64,000 bases of DNA from assembly GCA_046330255.1 (NCBI GenBank), contig JAXLTC010000001.1:1426001-1490000 (forward strand). The letters are read 5' to 3'. The stretch comes from JBBSBL01 sp046330255. Lineage in GTDB: Bacteria > Actinomycetota > Thermoleophilia > Solirubrobacterales > Solirubrobacteraceae. The position numbers and the translations under genes were made by a program. Shown in pieces: positions 8,101-15,707 of this stretch (positions are counted from its first letter, which is position 1; each line of letters starts with the position of its first letter). The notes below the pieces were generated by a model. It did not search any database, was not told the origin of the DNA, and saw only the letters and a program-made list of their open reading frames with translations.

Positions 8101-9033
8101 TCGATCCCCGTCCCGATCGGCGCGGGGTACCACTGGGGCGACAGCTTCCCGAAGATCATGCTGTTCTCCTGCGACTACGGGCCCTACCGGCAGGTCTCGG
8201 CGTTCGCCAAGGCGGCGGGATCAGGCGGCGGGACGGCGGTGACGCTCGCGGGCGGGCTGCCCGCGGCCATGATCCGGGTGCGCGGCCAGGGGGCGGCGCC
8301 GGACCTGGTCATAACCGATCCGCAGGGTCGCGCCAGCAACGACAGCGCCGACGCCATGACGCTGCAGGGCACCGAACCGGACACGACACTCATCGCCCTC
8401 CGGCGCCCGCGGGCGGGGCGCTGGACGATCGCCGCCGCCCCGGGCTCCGCGCCGATCGCGAGCGTGGCCAGCGCGGCCGGGCTGCCGCCGGTCGGGCTCC
8501 ACGCGAGCGTCACGGGCCGCGGCGCCCGCCGCACGCTGCGCTACCGGCTGACGCCCGCCCTCGGCCGCAAGGTGACGTTCTTCGAGCGCGGGGCGTCCAC
8601 CGCGCGCGTGCTGGGCGTCGCCCGGGGGCGCTCGGGAAGCCTGACCTTCACGCCCGGGCTCGGCCGCACCGGCCGTCGCGGCATCATCGCCGTGGTCGAG
8701 CAGGACAACGCGCCGGCACGAACCCTCCGCGTCGCGTCGTTCACCGCTCCCCGGCCCGCGAAGCTGGGACGGCCGGCGCGCGTGCGGGTCCGGCGCGGCG
8801 GCCGCAGGATCCGGATCGACTGGCGGCGGGTGCGCGGAGCCGTCCGCTACGAGGTGCTCGTCAAGATCGCCGACGGCTCCCAGGTGTTCCGGCTCGTGCG
8901 CGGCACGCGCCTCACCGTCGCCGACCCGTCGCCCGGACGGCGCGCGCAGGTTCTCGTGAACGCGCTGCAGGCCGACGGCACCCGCGGCTCGGCCAGCGCT
9001 GTGAAGGTGAAGCGCTCGAGGGCGAGGCGCTAG
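5113..9033 (+). CDS. Giant secreted protein with seven delta-60 propeller repeats
   Basis: 1306 residues with a clear signal peptide (hydrophobic core about residues 14-31, then VRAAPGG). Residues about 35-425 hold seven delta-60 repeats, recognised by the recurring [P/S]DGK[hhh]-G-S core: PDGRLVVVGS, PDGSVVVAGY, SDGKLVLVGS, PDGKIVVAGQ, SDGKVVVAGT, RNGRIVVLGS, PDGKIVITGS. Seven repeats match a complete propeller. A PKD/Ig-like region (about 445-540), a long beta-rich middle with many Phe/Gly strands (about 550-1015) and a C-terminal FN3-like stretch with a very basic tail follow. Likely a cell-surface or wall-associated protein. The start GTG has GAGGGGGG just upstream. The first repeats use more T-ending codons than the rest of the gene. 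Confidence 0.8.
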   Translation: MRAACARRGVWSWAVAAAAALLVLAFAAAPVRAAPGGLDPLFSGDGEAVLDFGGSDRATHVVVAPDGRLVVVGSTDAVGGGAFAVGRVTAGGAPDPMFGSGGRATFDVDPAVNDIGGGVVVLPDGSVVVAGYGGAGQDFVVKGLGPGGALGQTQAVDFGGNETVAAMVAQSDGKLVLVGSTSASGGGDFAVLRLNADLTPDLSFDADGRQTVDFGGGADAANAVAVQPDGKIVVAGQAANGDMALTRLDTNGAIDASFAPATNGRATVDFGGTDVANGVAVQSDGKVVVAGTTSAVGAGDVAVARLDAAGGLDGGFSGDGKVTLGNPISSDTGLALAVQRNGRIVVLGSGDPAAKGDFELFRLNTDGRADTSFANGGVRNIDFGGAEFDGDVAIQPDGKIVITGSTDANPAGYDIALARVQGDPVGTGPGGPAAGPPPTPGKIGMGRSAKLPGGTRLSGVGALGQAGAKVINWHWVLTGGGQKLDADCGRSPVLSAILGKAGLYRAQLTVTDSRGVAATALTSLRVTKAVKVTGRGVFDCENPAKGNQPDRADCVKTYGFGILQVGSRGGTDDCFEIALSTKDGKKFVEGKIAGPVAINGLYVRVPKSVKTVYDSTGNVSVDGANHLSVKIGPFITKEFDLKFKIDPNKLGIYHLVNVDQSATTPKLLGSLPIRGAFSIDLLYHASKTKVGVGLPLPFSFGGKRAAQADVRLFANNTKGLRYDGLSATVPQLWLGPIFVSGLSFNYEKSSNSWGGGAKVTLPGSRISIDARGPPTQPPDFGFGIKKGKLNRAGFGVEFQPPTQPDLFPPFHTVLLHHVGAAIGFNPLRLTGAIGITAANIVDEDGVLFGAFATSRQPYTMPEDPGPELAPLAQRRFDRFSLAIGGTAKLKVPILRGDIPLLNSYALYMYPDYFEFGGGFKFGIGPLSIDGNVGGFAYAANRTFNLEGGVKACLRGIKIGYKIFSVKISPCLSVGGVVSSRGIGFCTVLPVPFPVVGSIPVPIGAGYHWGDSFPKIMLFSCDYGPYRQVSAFAKAAGSGGGTAVTLAGGLPAAMIRVRGQGAAPDLVITDPQGRASNDSADAMTLQGTEPDTTLIALRRPRAGRWTIAAAPGSAPIASVASAAGLPPVGLHASVTGRGARRTLRYRLTPALGRKVTFFERGASTARVLGVARGRSGSLTFTPGLGRTGRRGIIAVVEQDNAPARTLRVASFTAPRPAKLGRPARVRVRRGGRRIRIDWRRVRGAVRYEVLVKIADGSQVFRLVRGTRLTVADPSPGRRAQVLVNALQADGTRGSASAVKVKRSRARR

Positions 9034-9064
9034 CCGGGCCGGGGAGGCTCTGCGCTCGTGGAGC

Positions 9065-9229
9065 GTGGGTCGTGGCGAACGGCGGCAACGAAAGGGCCGC
9101 GCGCCGGCGACCGGAGCGAGGCCGCGCCGCGAGAGTGCAATCGACCCCGATATACGCAGGCAATCGCACTCTCGCGAACAGCCCACCCCCCGCGACCGCG
9201 AAACGCCTCCTTCGCGGCCACAGTTGACG
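9065..9229 (+). repeat. Intergenic palindromic element, copy A (with 49-nt hairpin)
   Basis: Left end CGAACGGCGGCAACGAA (within 9065-9092) and right end CGCCTCCTTCGCGGCC (from 9204) are imperfect terminal inverted repeats. Between them, 9128-9176 is a 49-nt stem-loop with a perfect 11-bp stem, CGCGAGAGTGC / GCACTCTCGCG. It fills most of the 333-base gap after the delta-60 gene. The rest of the gap, to the cupin gene, holds only a possible promoter and ribosome binding site. The 49-nt block is 43/49 identical by eye to that of copy B. The function is not known to me. Confidence 0.75.
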
Positions 9230-9366
9230 ACGCGACAGGCAACCCGCGGCGACAAGGAGACCCGGCGCCCGAACGCAACCCGGGCGCTGGCACAGCGGCC
9301 ACTTCGCCGGGGCGAACTTTTCGGAGTAGTCTCGATTCGTCAACCACCATGAGGGGGAAGGTTGAG

Positions 9367-9732
9367 ATGGCAGAGCTGATCGGGAAGCGCTTCGAGAGCC
9401 CCGACGAGGTTCGCGAGTTCACCGACGGCAAGGGCCGCGTCGAGCTCGTCGAGATGAACGGCCACGCAGTCGGACTGGGGACATTCGAGCCGGGCTGGCG
9501 CTGGTCGCAGAACCTCAAGCCGATCGTCGGGACCGACTCGTGCCAGGTCGAGCACATCGGCTACGTCCTGCAGGGTCGCATGAGGCTCGCGATGGACGAC
9601 GGCACCGAGCGCGAGTTCGGACCGGGCGACGCGTTCCACATGCCCCCGGGCCACGACGCCTGGATCGTCGGCGACGAGACCTGCAAGCTGCTCGACTTCG
9701 GGGGCCTGAAGGGGTACGCCCAGGCGAGCTGA
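9367..9732 (+). CDS. Cupin-domain protein
   Basis: A 121-residue single-cupin protein. The barrel motifs are visible: WRWSQNLKP and CQVEHIGYVLQGRMRLAMDDG (read as two halves of motif 1), then FGPGDAFHMPPGHDAWIV (motif 2). Only some of the usual metal-binding His/Glu residues are present (H in VEHIGY, H in FHMPPGH). The ATG at 9367 was chosen because GGGGAAGG lies just upstream; an in-frame ATG at 9349 sits before that site. The substrate is unknown; relatives are often stress or small-molecule binding proteins. It stands alone, with a 93-base gap before the VOC gene. Confidence 0.85.
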   Translation: MAELIGKRFESPDEVREFTDGKGRVELVEMNGHAVGLGTFEPGWRWSQNLKPIVGTDSCQVEHIGYVLQGRMRLAMDDGTEREFGPGDAFHMPPGHDAWIVGDETCKLLDFGGLKGYAQAS

Positions 9733-9825
9733 GCGGGGGCCGCCGGGACGCGGCGGCGTGGCGGCGATGGGAAGGCCGACCGCGCGCTTCGAGCTGTTCA
9801 AGACCGTTTCCAGAGAGGAGCAGGC

Positions 9826-10605
9826 ATGCCCGAGTACCCGCCAGGAACGCCGTCCTGGGTGGAGCTGTCCACGCCCGACACCGAGGCCTCCGCGGCCTTC
9901 TACGGCGCCCTGCTGGGCTGGGAGGCGACCGAGCCCGGCCCCGTCGAGGAGACCGGCGGCTACCGCATCTTCGAGCGCGAAGGCGCCAGCGTCGCCGGCC
10001 TCATGGGCCACATGCAGGAGGGCCAGCCGACCGCCTGGGCAACCTACGTCAGCGTCGCCGACGCCGACGAGACCGCCGCCAGGGTGAGAGATGCCGGCGG
10101 CTCCACGATCGTGGAGCCGATGGACGTGACGGACATCGGCCGGATGGCCGTCTTCGCCGATCCGTCGGGGGCGGTTTTCGGGGTCTGGCAGGCCCGGACG
10201 TTCGCGGGCGCCGACCTCGTGAACGAGCCGGGCTCGCTGTGCTGGAACGAGGTCCTGACCCGCGACCCGCAGCGCGGCAAGGCCTTCTATGGCGCGGTGT
10301 TCGGCTGGGCCGCCGGGCGGCCCGGCTTCGAGGGTGCTCCCGAGGGCTACGTGGTCTGGGAGAACGCCGGCCGCGAGGTCGGCGGGATGATGACGATGAC
10401 CGACGAGCACTTCCCCCCGTCGGTCCCGCCGCACTGGGGCGTCGCGTTCGCGGTCGCCGACTGCGACGCGACGGTCGCGCGGGCGCGCGACCTGGGCGCG
10501 ACGATCACCCACGAGCCGATGGACATGCCGATCGGGCGGTTCGCGGGCATCATGGACCCGCAGGGCGCGTCGTTCACGGTGATGCAGGACGCGGCCGGCG
10601 GCTGA
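9826..10605 (+). CDS. VOC-family (glyoxalase/bleomycin-resistance fold) protein, two domains
   Basis: 259 residues made of two tandem VOC modules, each about 120 residues. Module 1 begins SWVELSTPDTEASAAFYGAL and ends VFADPSGAVFGVWQ; module 2 begins CWNEVLTRDPQRGKAFYGAV and ends IMDPQGASFTVMQ. Paired modules normally make one metal site; the ligands are not the canonical glyoxalase I set, so the reaction cannot be named. Similar actinobacterial proteins are hydroxylase- or antibiotic-resistance-like members without assigned substrate. GAGAGGAG precedes the ATG at good spacing. Module identity is clear, the function is not. Confidence 0.87.
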   Translation: MPEYPPGTPSWVELSTPDTEASAAFYGALLGWEATEPGPVEETGGYRIFEREGASVAGLMGHMQEGQPTAWATYVSVADADETAARVRDAGGSTIVEPMDVTDIGRMAVFADPSGAVFGVWQARTFAGADLVNEPGSLCWNEVLTRDPQRGKAFYGAVFGWAAGRPGFEGAPEGYVVWENAGREVGGMMTMTDEHFPPSVPPHWGVAFAVADCDATVARARDLGATITHEPMDMPIGRFAGIMDPQGASFTVMQDAAGG

Positions 10606-10657
10606 GCGGCGGGCGCAGCCGCGGGAACCCTCGGTCGGGATGCGCTTCAATGCCGCG

Positions 10658-11011
10658 ATGCGCGACGTGCGCCTGTTCTCCTACGGGACGCTGCGCCAGC
10701 CGGAGGTGCAGGTCGCGACCTTCGGCCGCCGCCTCGAAGGCCATTCCGACGCGATCGCGGGGTACCGCCTCGAGACGCTTGCGATCACCGACCCGGCGGT
10801 CGTCGCGACCAGCGGCAGCGACCGCCATCCGGTCCTGGTCGCCGACGAGGATCCCGGCGCCGCCGTCGAGGGCACGGTGTTCAGGATCACCGAAGGGGAG
10901 CTCGCCGCCGCCGACCACTACGAGGTGGACGACTACGAGCGCGTCGAGGCGCCGCTGCGCGGCGGCGGCAGCGCGTGGGTCTACGTGTTCGCCGGGGACG
11001 GGTCGCCGTAG
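10658..11011 (+). CDS. Gamma-glutamylcyclotransferase / AIG2-like protein
   Basis: 117 residues from MRDVRLFSYGTLR, which is the family's typical N-terminal signature (YGTL, near the 5-oxoproline binding loop). The candidate catalytic Glu lies in VEGTVFRI, and DHYEVDDYERVE is the usual AIG2 continuation. An in-frame ATG six codons upstream at 10640 is also possible; neither has a strong ribosome binding site. The 3' end overlaps the end of the convergent BTAD regulator gene by 31 bases. Enzymes of this fold act on gamma-glutamyl amines or peptides; the exact substrate is unknown. Confidence 0.82.
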   Translation: MRDVRLFSYGTLRQPEVQVATFGRRLEGHSDAIAGYRLETLAITDPAVVATSGSDRHPVLVADEDPGAAVEGTVFRITEGELAAADHYEVDDYERVEAPLRGGGSAWVYVFAGDGSP

Positions 11012-14000
11012 GCCGGCGCGGCCGGCGAGCGCAGCGATCGCGCAGCCTCGGCCGACAGCTCCCGCGCCCTGTCGCGGTCGCCCGCCGCGCCGCGCCCGAG
11101 GAGCATCCGTGCCTGGTCGCGCAGCGTGCGCGCCAGCCACGGACGGGCGCCGATCGCGGCGTTGGCCTCCCGGGCTCGGGTGTAGTGGCCCTCAGCGTCC
11201 TCCCACCGCCCGGCGGTCGCCGCGAGCAGGCCGAGATACCGGGACACCGAGCCGACGCTGATCTCCGGGTAGGCGACGGCGATGCGATCGGCGTAGGGGA
11301 GCAGCCTCGCGTAGAGCGGCGCGGCGAGCCCCGCGTCGCCGACGGCGCTTGCGGTCTCGGCCAGCAGAGAGACGCTTACGAGCCACTCCTCGTCGAAGGG
11401 CAGGGGGGCCAGGTCTCCGGCGGTGAGCGCGGCCAGGCTCCGGCGCGCGTCGTCCTCGCGCCCGAGCTCCGCCGCCACGAAGGCCTCGGCGCATCGCCAG
11501 ATCGGGTAGGTCGGATGCTCGGCGACCGAGCGTCCCACCAGATCCTCGACTTCACCGAGTCGTCCTTGCTCGCGGCGCAGCGCGAACAGCTGGAGGCCGT
11601 AGCTGACCGCGCCGCTCCAGCTCATCGCCTGCTCGCCGAGCTCGCGCGCCCTCTCCATCATCGGCTCGGCGCTCGCGAGCTCGCCGGCCAGCAGCGCGAG
11701 CAGCGCCCGCCACACCGCGGCGTACCACTCCTGCGCCGGCTGTCCGAGCTCCCCCGCGAGCGCGTCCAGCGCGGCGATGTCCGCCCGCGCGCCGGCGATG
11801 TCTCCCAGCTCGAGCAGCGCGGAAGCGCGATGCTCGCGCGCCTCGGCTTCGCGCTCCGCGTCCCCGGCCGACGCGGCGACCTCGAGCAGCTCCGAGGCAA
11901 GCGCCACCTGGCGGGGGGCACCCTCGGGCGAGTGGTTCGCCGCGATGTGACCCGAGAGCGCGTAGGCCAGCGCGCCGGGATCGCCGAGGCGGCGGGCCAT
12001 CGCAAGCCCCTCCTCGGCGAGCGCCCGCCGGCGCTCGGCCGGGAAGCCGGCGTCGCGGAGCGGACCCCCGGCGATCCGCGCGATGAGCTTTATGCGCAGC
12101 ACGCTGTCGTCCTCGCCCACCGCCGCGAGCGCCTGCTCCAGCAGGGGCAGGCGCGCCGGGTCGTCGCGCGACACGTCCCAGATGTAGCGGCCTCCGTATC
12201 CGAGCGCCGCCCATGCCAGGCGCTCCGGGAGATCCAGCCGCTCGGCGAGCGACGCCGCGTCGCGGAACGAGCGCTTCGACGCCTCGGCGTCGCCCGCCCT
12301 CCCCTGGGCGTCGCCGAGCGCCAGGAGCAGGTCGCACCGGAGCGGGCCGTCGCCGCCGGCCGCCGCGAGCGCCGCCTCGTACAGGCGGACGGCCTCCTCG
12401 TAGGCGAGCTGGGAGACGGCGCGGTCCCCGGCCCGGCGGGCGTAGTCGACGGACCTTGCGGTGAGCGGGCCGGACCCGGCCTCCACGCAGTGACGCGCCA
12501 GGTCGGCGAGGTGGGGTCCCAGCGCGCCGGCGTGAACCGCCTCGATCGCCTCGACCGCGGCTGCGTGCAGCTGCATCCTGCGGCCGGGCGTCAGCTCCCC
12601 GTAGAGCGCGTCCCCGATCAGCGCGTGGGCGAACCGCAGGCGGCCCGGCGCGTCCGGCACCTCGCTCAGCAAGCGCTCGGCCATCGGCCGCTCGAGGACG
12701 TCGAGCAGCTCGTCGCGCGGCATGGAGCCGAGCCGCCCCAGGACGTCGATGTCGAGCTCGCGCCCGAGCACCGACGCGCGCGACAGGAGCTCGCGCGCCT
12801 CCTCCGGCAGGCGACCCACCCGGCGCGCGATCACCGCACTCACGCCGGGCGGGATCGACAGGTGCGCGTCGGCGCGCACGAGCGATCCCTCCGCATCGAG
12901 CAGCCGGACGAGCTCAGCCACGAACAGCGGGTTTCCGTCGGTCTCCGCGTGGATCGCGCGCGCGAGCCCGGGCGGCGGCTCGACGTCCGCGGAGGTCTCC
13001 ACGTATTCGGCCACCTCATCCTCGCCGAGCCCGCGGAGCCCCAGTCGCCGCACGCCCTGCTCCCGGGCAAGCTCGCCGAGCATCTCCGCGAGCGCGTCCC
13101 CGGGAGCCGGGTCGGCGTCGCGGCAGGCGGCGACCACCAGGACCCGGCTGGAGCCCAGCTCGCGCGCGACGAAGCGCAGCAGCAGGAGTGACGGGGCGTC
13201 GGCGGCGTGCAGGTCGTCGAGCACCAGCACGATCGGATCGCGCTCGCCGGCGGCACGCAGGAGCCCTGCCACCGCCTCGAAGAGCCGGAACCGCGCCGCC
13301 TCCGGCTCGATGGCGGGCGGCGCAGGCAGGTCGGGCAGGCCCTCCCTCAGCTCGGGGACCAGCTCGGCCAGGTAGGGCGCCCCGCCGCCGAGCCGCTCCC
13401 CAAGCAGAGCCGGGTCCGCCCCCTGCACGTACGGGCGCAGCGCCTGCACCCAAGGCCAGTAGGCGGGCGCGCCGCCGGCCTCCCAGCACCGGCCGACCAG
13501 CACCCTCGCCCCGCGGTCGCGCGCACGCTCGACGAGCTCCTCGGCGAGCCGGCTCTTCCCGATGCCGGGCTCGCCGACCAGGATGCAGAGGCGGCCGCGA
13601 CCCGCGAACGCGTCCTCGAGAGCGGCGAGGAGCTCGGCCAGCTCCCGCTCGCGGCCCACGAACGCGCGCGCGGTGGACTGGTCGGCGGCGGCGGGCGTGC
13701 GAGGACGCCGCTCGGGGACCGCCAGCGCGAGCGCCGGATCCTGTGCGAGCACCGCGCGCTCGAGCTCGCGCAACCGCTCGCCGGGCTCGATGCCGAGGTC
13801 CGCGACGAGGGCCGTGCGCGCGTCCTGATAGGCCTGGAGCGCCCCGGCCTGGCGGTCGGCGCGGTAGAGCGCGAGCATCAGCTGCGCCCGCAGCCGCTCG
13901 CGATAGGGGTGCTCCGCGATCAGCGCCTCGAGCGCGGGGATCAACCCGTCACTCTCGCCAAGCGCGAGCCGTGCCTCGATCAGCAGCTCGTGCGCGGATG

Positions 14001-14484
14001 CGCGCAGCTCCTGAAGCCGCGCCGCTTCGCCCTGCGCGAACGCTTCGTAGGCTAGGTTCGCGAGCGGCGCTCCGCGCCACAGCGCCAACGCGCGCTCGAG
14101 CTTGGCGACGGCCGCCTCCGCTGCTCCCGCCCCCAGCTCCCGCCGGCCCTCCGAGAGGAGTCGCTCGAAGCGGTGGGCGTCCAGCCGCTCAGGGTCGAGC
14201 CGGAGCTCGTAGCCGCCCTCGCGGGTGGCGAGCACCGTGGCCGTCTCCTCGTCGTCCGAGCTCGAGAGCGCCTTGCGCAGGCGCGAGACGTAGACCTGCG
14301 CGGTCTTCGTCGCGGTCGCGGGCGGGCGCTCCCCCCAGAGCTCGTCGACCAGCCGCTCGGTGCTGAGCGTCTCGTTGGGGTGCAGCAGGAACACGGCGAG
14401 CAGCGCGCGCTGCCTATCCCCGCCCAGGCCGATCGACCGGCCCCCGTGGAGGGCCTCGACGGGGCCGAGGATGCGGAAGTCCAT
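10981..14484 (-). CDS. BTAD/AfsR-family transcriptional regulator with AAA-type ATPase and TPR region
   Basis: 1167 residues. An OmpR/PhoB-like winged helix fills residues about 1-95 (MDFRILGPVE ... STERLVDELWG ... VSRLRKAL), followed by the bacterial transcriptional activation domain (about 100-245). An STAND-type ATPase follows: Walker A GEPGIGKS at 304-311 and Walker B VLVLDDLHAAD near 420-429. The remaining ~600 residues are Ala/Leu/Arg-rich helical repeats of TPR type. No LuxR-type C-terminal DNA-binding helix-turn-helix is seen. Such proteins are large ATP-driven activators that often control secondary metabolism or stress genes. The start at 14484 puts the protein at the winged helix; the open frame upstream is not protein-like. 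No clear target operon adjoins. Confidence 0.9.
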   Translation of the reverse strand: MDFRILGPVEALHGGRSIGLGGDRQRALLAVFLLHPNETLSTERLVDELWGERPPATATKTAQVYVSRLRKALSSSDDEETATVLATREGGYELRLDPERLDAHRFERLLSEGRRELGAGAAEAAVAKLERALALWRGAPLANLAYEAFAQGEAARLQELRASAHELLIEARLALGESDGLIPALEALIAEHPYRERLRAQLMLALYRADRQAGALQAYQDARTALVADLGIEPGERLRELERAVLAQDPALALAVPERRPRTPAAADQSTARAFVGRERELAELLAALEDAFAGRGRLCILVGEPGIGKSRLAEELVERARDRGARVLVGRCWEAGGAPAYWPWVQALRPYVQGADPALLGERLGGGAPYLAELVPELREGLPDLPAPPAIEPEAARFRLFEAVAGLLRAAGERDPIVLVLDDLHAADAPSLLLLRFVARELGSSRVLVVAACRDADPAPGDALAEMLGELAREQGVRRLGLRGLGEDEVAEYVETSADVEPPPGLARAIHAETDGNPLFVAELVRLLDAEGSLVRADAHLSIPPGVSAVIARRVGRLPEEARELLSRASVLGRELDIDVLGRLGSMPRDELLDVLERPMAERLLSEVPDAPGRLRFAHALIGDALYGELTPGRRMQLHAAAVEAIEAVHAGALGPHLADLARHCVEAGSGPLTARSVDYARRAGDRAVSQLAYEEAVRLYEAALAAAGGDGPLRCDLLLALGDAQGRAGDAEASKRSFRDAASLAERLDLPERLAWAALGYGGRYIWDVSRDDPARLPLLEQALAAVGEDDSVLRIKLIARIAGGPLRDAGFPAERRRALAEEGLAMARRLGDPGALAYALSGHIAANHSPEGAPRQVALASELLEVAASAGDAEREAEAREHRASALLELGDIAGARADIAALDALAGELGQPAQEWYAAVWRALLALLAGELASAEPMMERARELGEQAMSWSGAVSYGLQLFALRREQGRLGEVEDLVGRSVAEHPTYPIWRCAEAFVAAELGREDDARRSLAALTAGDLAPLPFDEEWLVSVSLLAETASAVGDAGLAAPLYARLLPYADRIAVAYPEISVGSVSRYLGLLAATAGRWEDAEGHYTRAREANAAIGARPWLARTLRDQARMLLGRGAAGDRDRARELSAEAARSLRSPAAPAYGDPSPANT

Positions 14485-14668
14485 GCGAGCTGTGGTGGCC
14501 GGCCGGGAGACCAACGTACCCGAGCGGGTCGGGCGCGCCAACCCCCTGTTGCCGCGTTGATACCGCGCTGTCGCCATGCCGCAGGCGGGTGCCCGCAGCA
14601 TCCCCGCCGACATCGAACCGGCGGAGGAGGCGGCAGGGTCGCCGAGCCCGCCCGACGGAGGAGAAGCC

Positions 14669-14995
14669 ATGAGCAGCACCGTTCCAAACCAGCACCCGGC
14701 CGTGGTGCTCCGCTCGCACTACGTCCACCTGCGCAGCCTGCTGGCCGTGGCGATGATCGCGGTGATCGGGCTGACGGTCGCCGTCGTCCTGCTGGCGAGC
14801 GGCGACGAGCGGAGCACGGGAGCGGTGGGCGCCGCGCAGGGCGCGCCCGCCGGAGTGGTGCTCCACAGCCGGCCCGCGACGGTTCGCTACGACGGCGGGC
14901 CCGAGGAGGGCACACGCGGCGTCAGCGTCGCCGCGCCCGCGGGCGGACGCCCGGACGGCGGGCCCGAGGAGGGCAGCGCGGCCATCGCGCGCTGA
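14669..14995 (+). CDS. Small membrane protein with two DGGPEEG motifs
   Basis: 108 residues. A cytoplasmic N-terminus of about 30 residues, one membrane span at about 24-46 (LLAVAMIAVIGLTVAVVLLA), then an extracytoplasmic tail. The tail carries the same heptapeptide twice, RYDGGPEEGTRG and RPDGGPEEGSAA, 22 residues apart; the underlying DNA repeat is nearly exact. GGAGGAG lies at good spacing before the ATG. It is divergently transcribed from the BTAD regulator with a 184-base shared upstream region. I recall DGGPEEG-type tails in other Solirubrobacterales membrane proteins but know of no function. Confidence 0.7.
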   Translation: MSSTVPNQHPAVVLRSHYVHLRSLLAVAMIAVIGLTVAVVLLASGDERSTGAVGAAQGAPAGVVLHSRPATVRYDGGPEEGTRGVSVAAPAGGRPDGGPEEGSAAIAR

Positions 14996-15049
14996 CCGCG
15001 CGTCGCGCAGCAGGCGCTCGAGGCGGGCCGCCCCGGCGGGGCGGCCCGC

Positions 15050-15637
15050 CTACTCCGCGATCGGGCGTCCGACCGTGAGGACGTCCCGCAGCGCGGGGTC
15101 CAGGTCGCGGTAGGCGGAGTCGGGCTCGGCGCCGACCGCGTCGAGCGTCTTGCTGAAGAAGCACCGGGCCGTCGCGGCGAGCACGACGTCGAGGACGTCC
15201 GCGTCGCTCAGCCCCAGGTCGCGGAGGCGATCGACGTCCGCCCGGGTGACCGACGTGGCGTCATCGGCAACCCGGTCGGCGAGGTCCATGACGGCGACAT
15301 CGACCTCGTCCAGGCCCGCCCGGCGATGGTCCGCAGCGATCGCGCGGACGAGATCCGGCTCCATGAAGCGGTCGGCGAGCAGCTTCCCGTGCGCGAGGCA
15401 GCAGTAGCTCGAGCGCAAGCGGCGCGCTGCCGCGAGCGTCGCCAGCTCGTAGCGGCGCTCGTCCATCCCCGCCTTGATCGCGCGGTTCAGCCCGACCCAG
15501 GCGGCGTATGCCCGCGGCCGCTGCGAGAACGCCCGTGTCAGGTTCGGGACGAACCCGAAGCGCTCGCGGTCGGCGGCGTAGAGCTCCCGGAGCTCGTCCG
15601 GCGCCGCGTCTTCGGGAACCGTCTCGATGAAGGCCAC
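15050..15637 (-). CDS. AhpD-like peroxidase-related protein (carboxymuconolactone decarboxylase fold)
   Basis: 195 residues, all-helical, with the redox signature SSYCCLAHG at 77-84 (C79, C80, H83). The classic AhpD has CxxC; here the spacing is C-x-x-H, as in the 'uncharacterised peroxidase-related' branch. It likely reduces peroxides or acts as a thiol-dependent redox partner in the cytosol. The GTG at 15637 was preferred over an ATG at 15676 because GGAAGGAG stands a few bases before the GTG. It is divergent from the GH5 gene. Confidence 0.83.
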   Translation of the reverse strand: MAFIETVPEDAAPDELRELYAADRERFGFVPNLTRAFSQRPRAYAAWVGLNRAIKAGMDERRYELATLAAARRLRSSYCCLAHGKLLADRFMEPDLVRAIAADHRRAGLDEVDVAVMDLADRVADDATSVTRADVDRLRDLGLSDADVLDVVLAATARCFFSKTLDAVGAEPDSAYRDLDPALRDVLTVGRPIAE

Positions 15638-15707
15638 TCTCGCTCCTTCCGCTTCGTCGGAGATGCGGGCGCGCATGATGCCAGCCCATCGTTCGTCCCC
15701 TTGTGGG

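Noticed and set aside
4981..8133. A 1050-codon open frame on the minus strand
   Set aside because: It is the antisense of the delta-60 gene. Its residues are overwhelmingly Arg, Glu, Asp, Val and Ala with no domain, as expected from GC-rich antisense frames; the plus strand has a signal peptide and repeats.
9058..9366. Extension of the cupin gene through the palindromic element
   Set aside because: The added residues are low-complexity and the frame passes through the hairpin; a good ribosome binding site stands directly before 9367.
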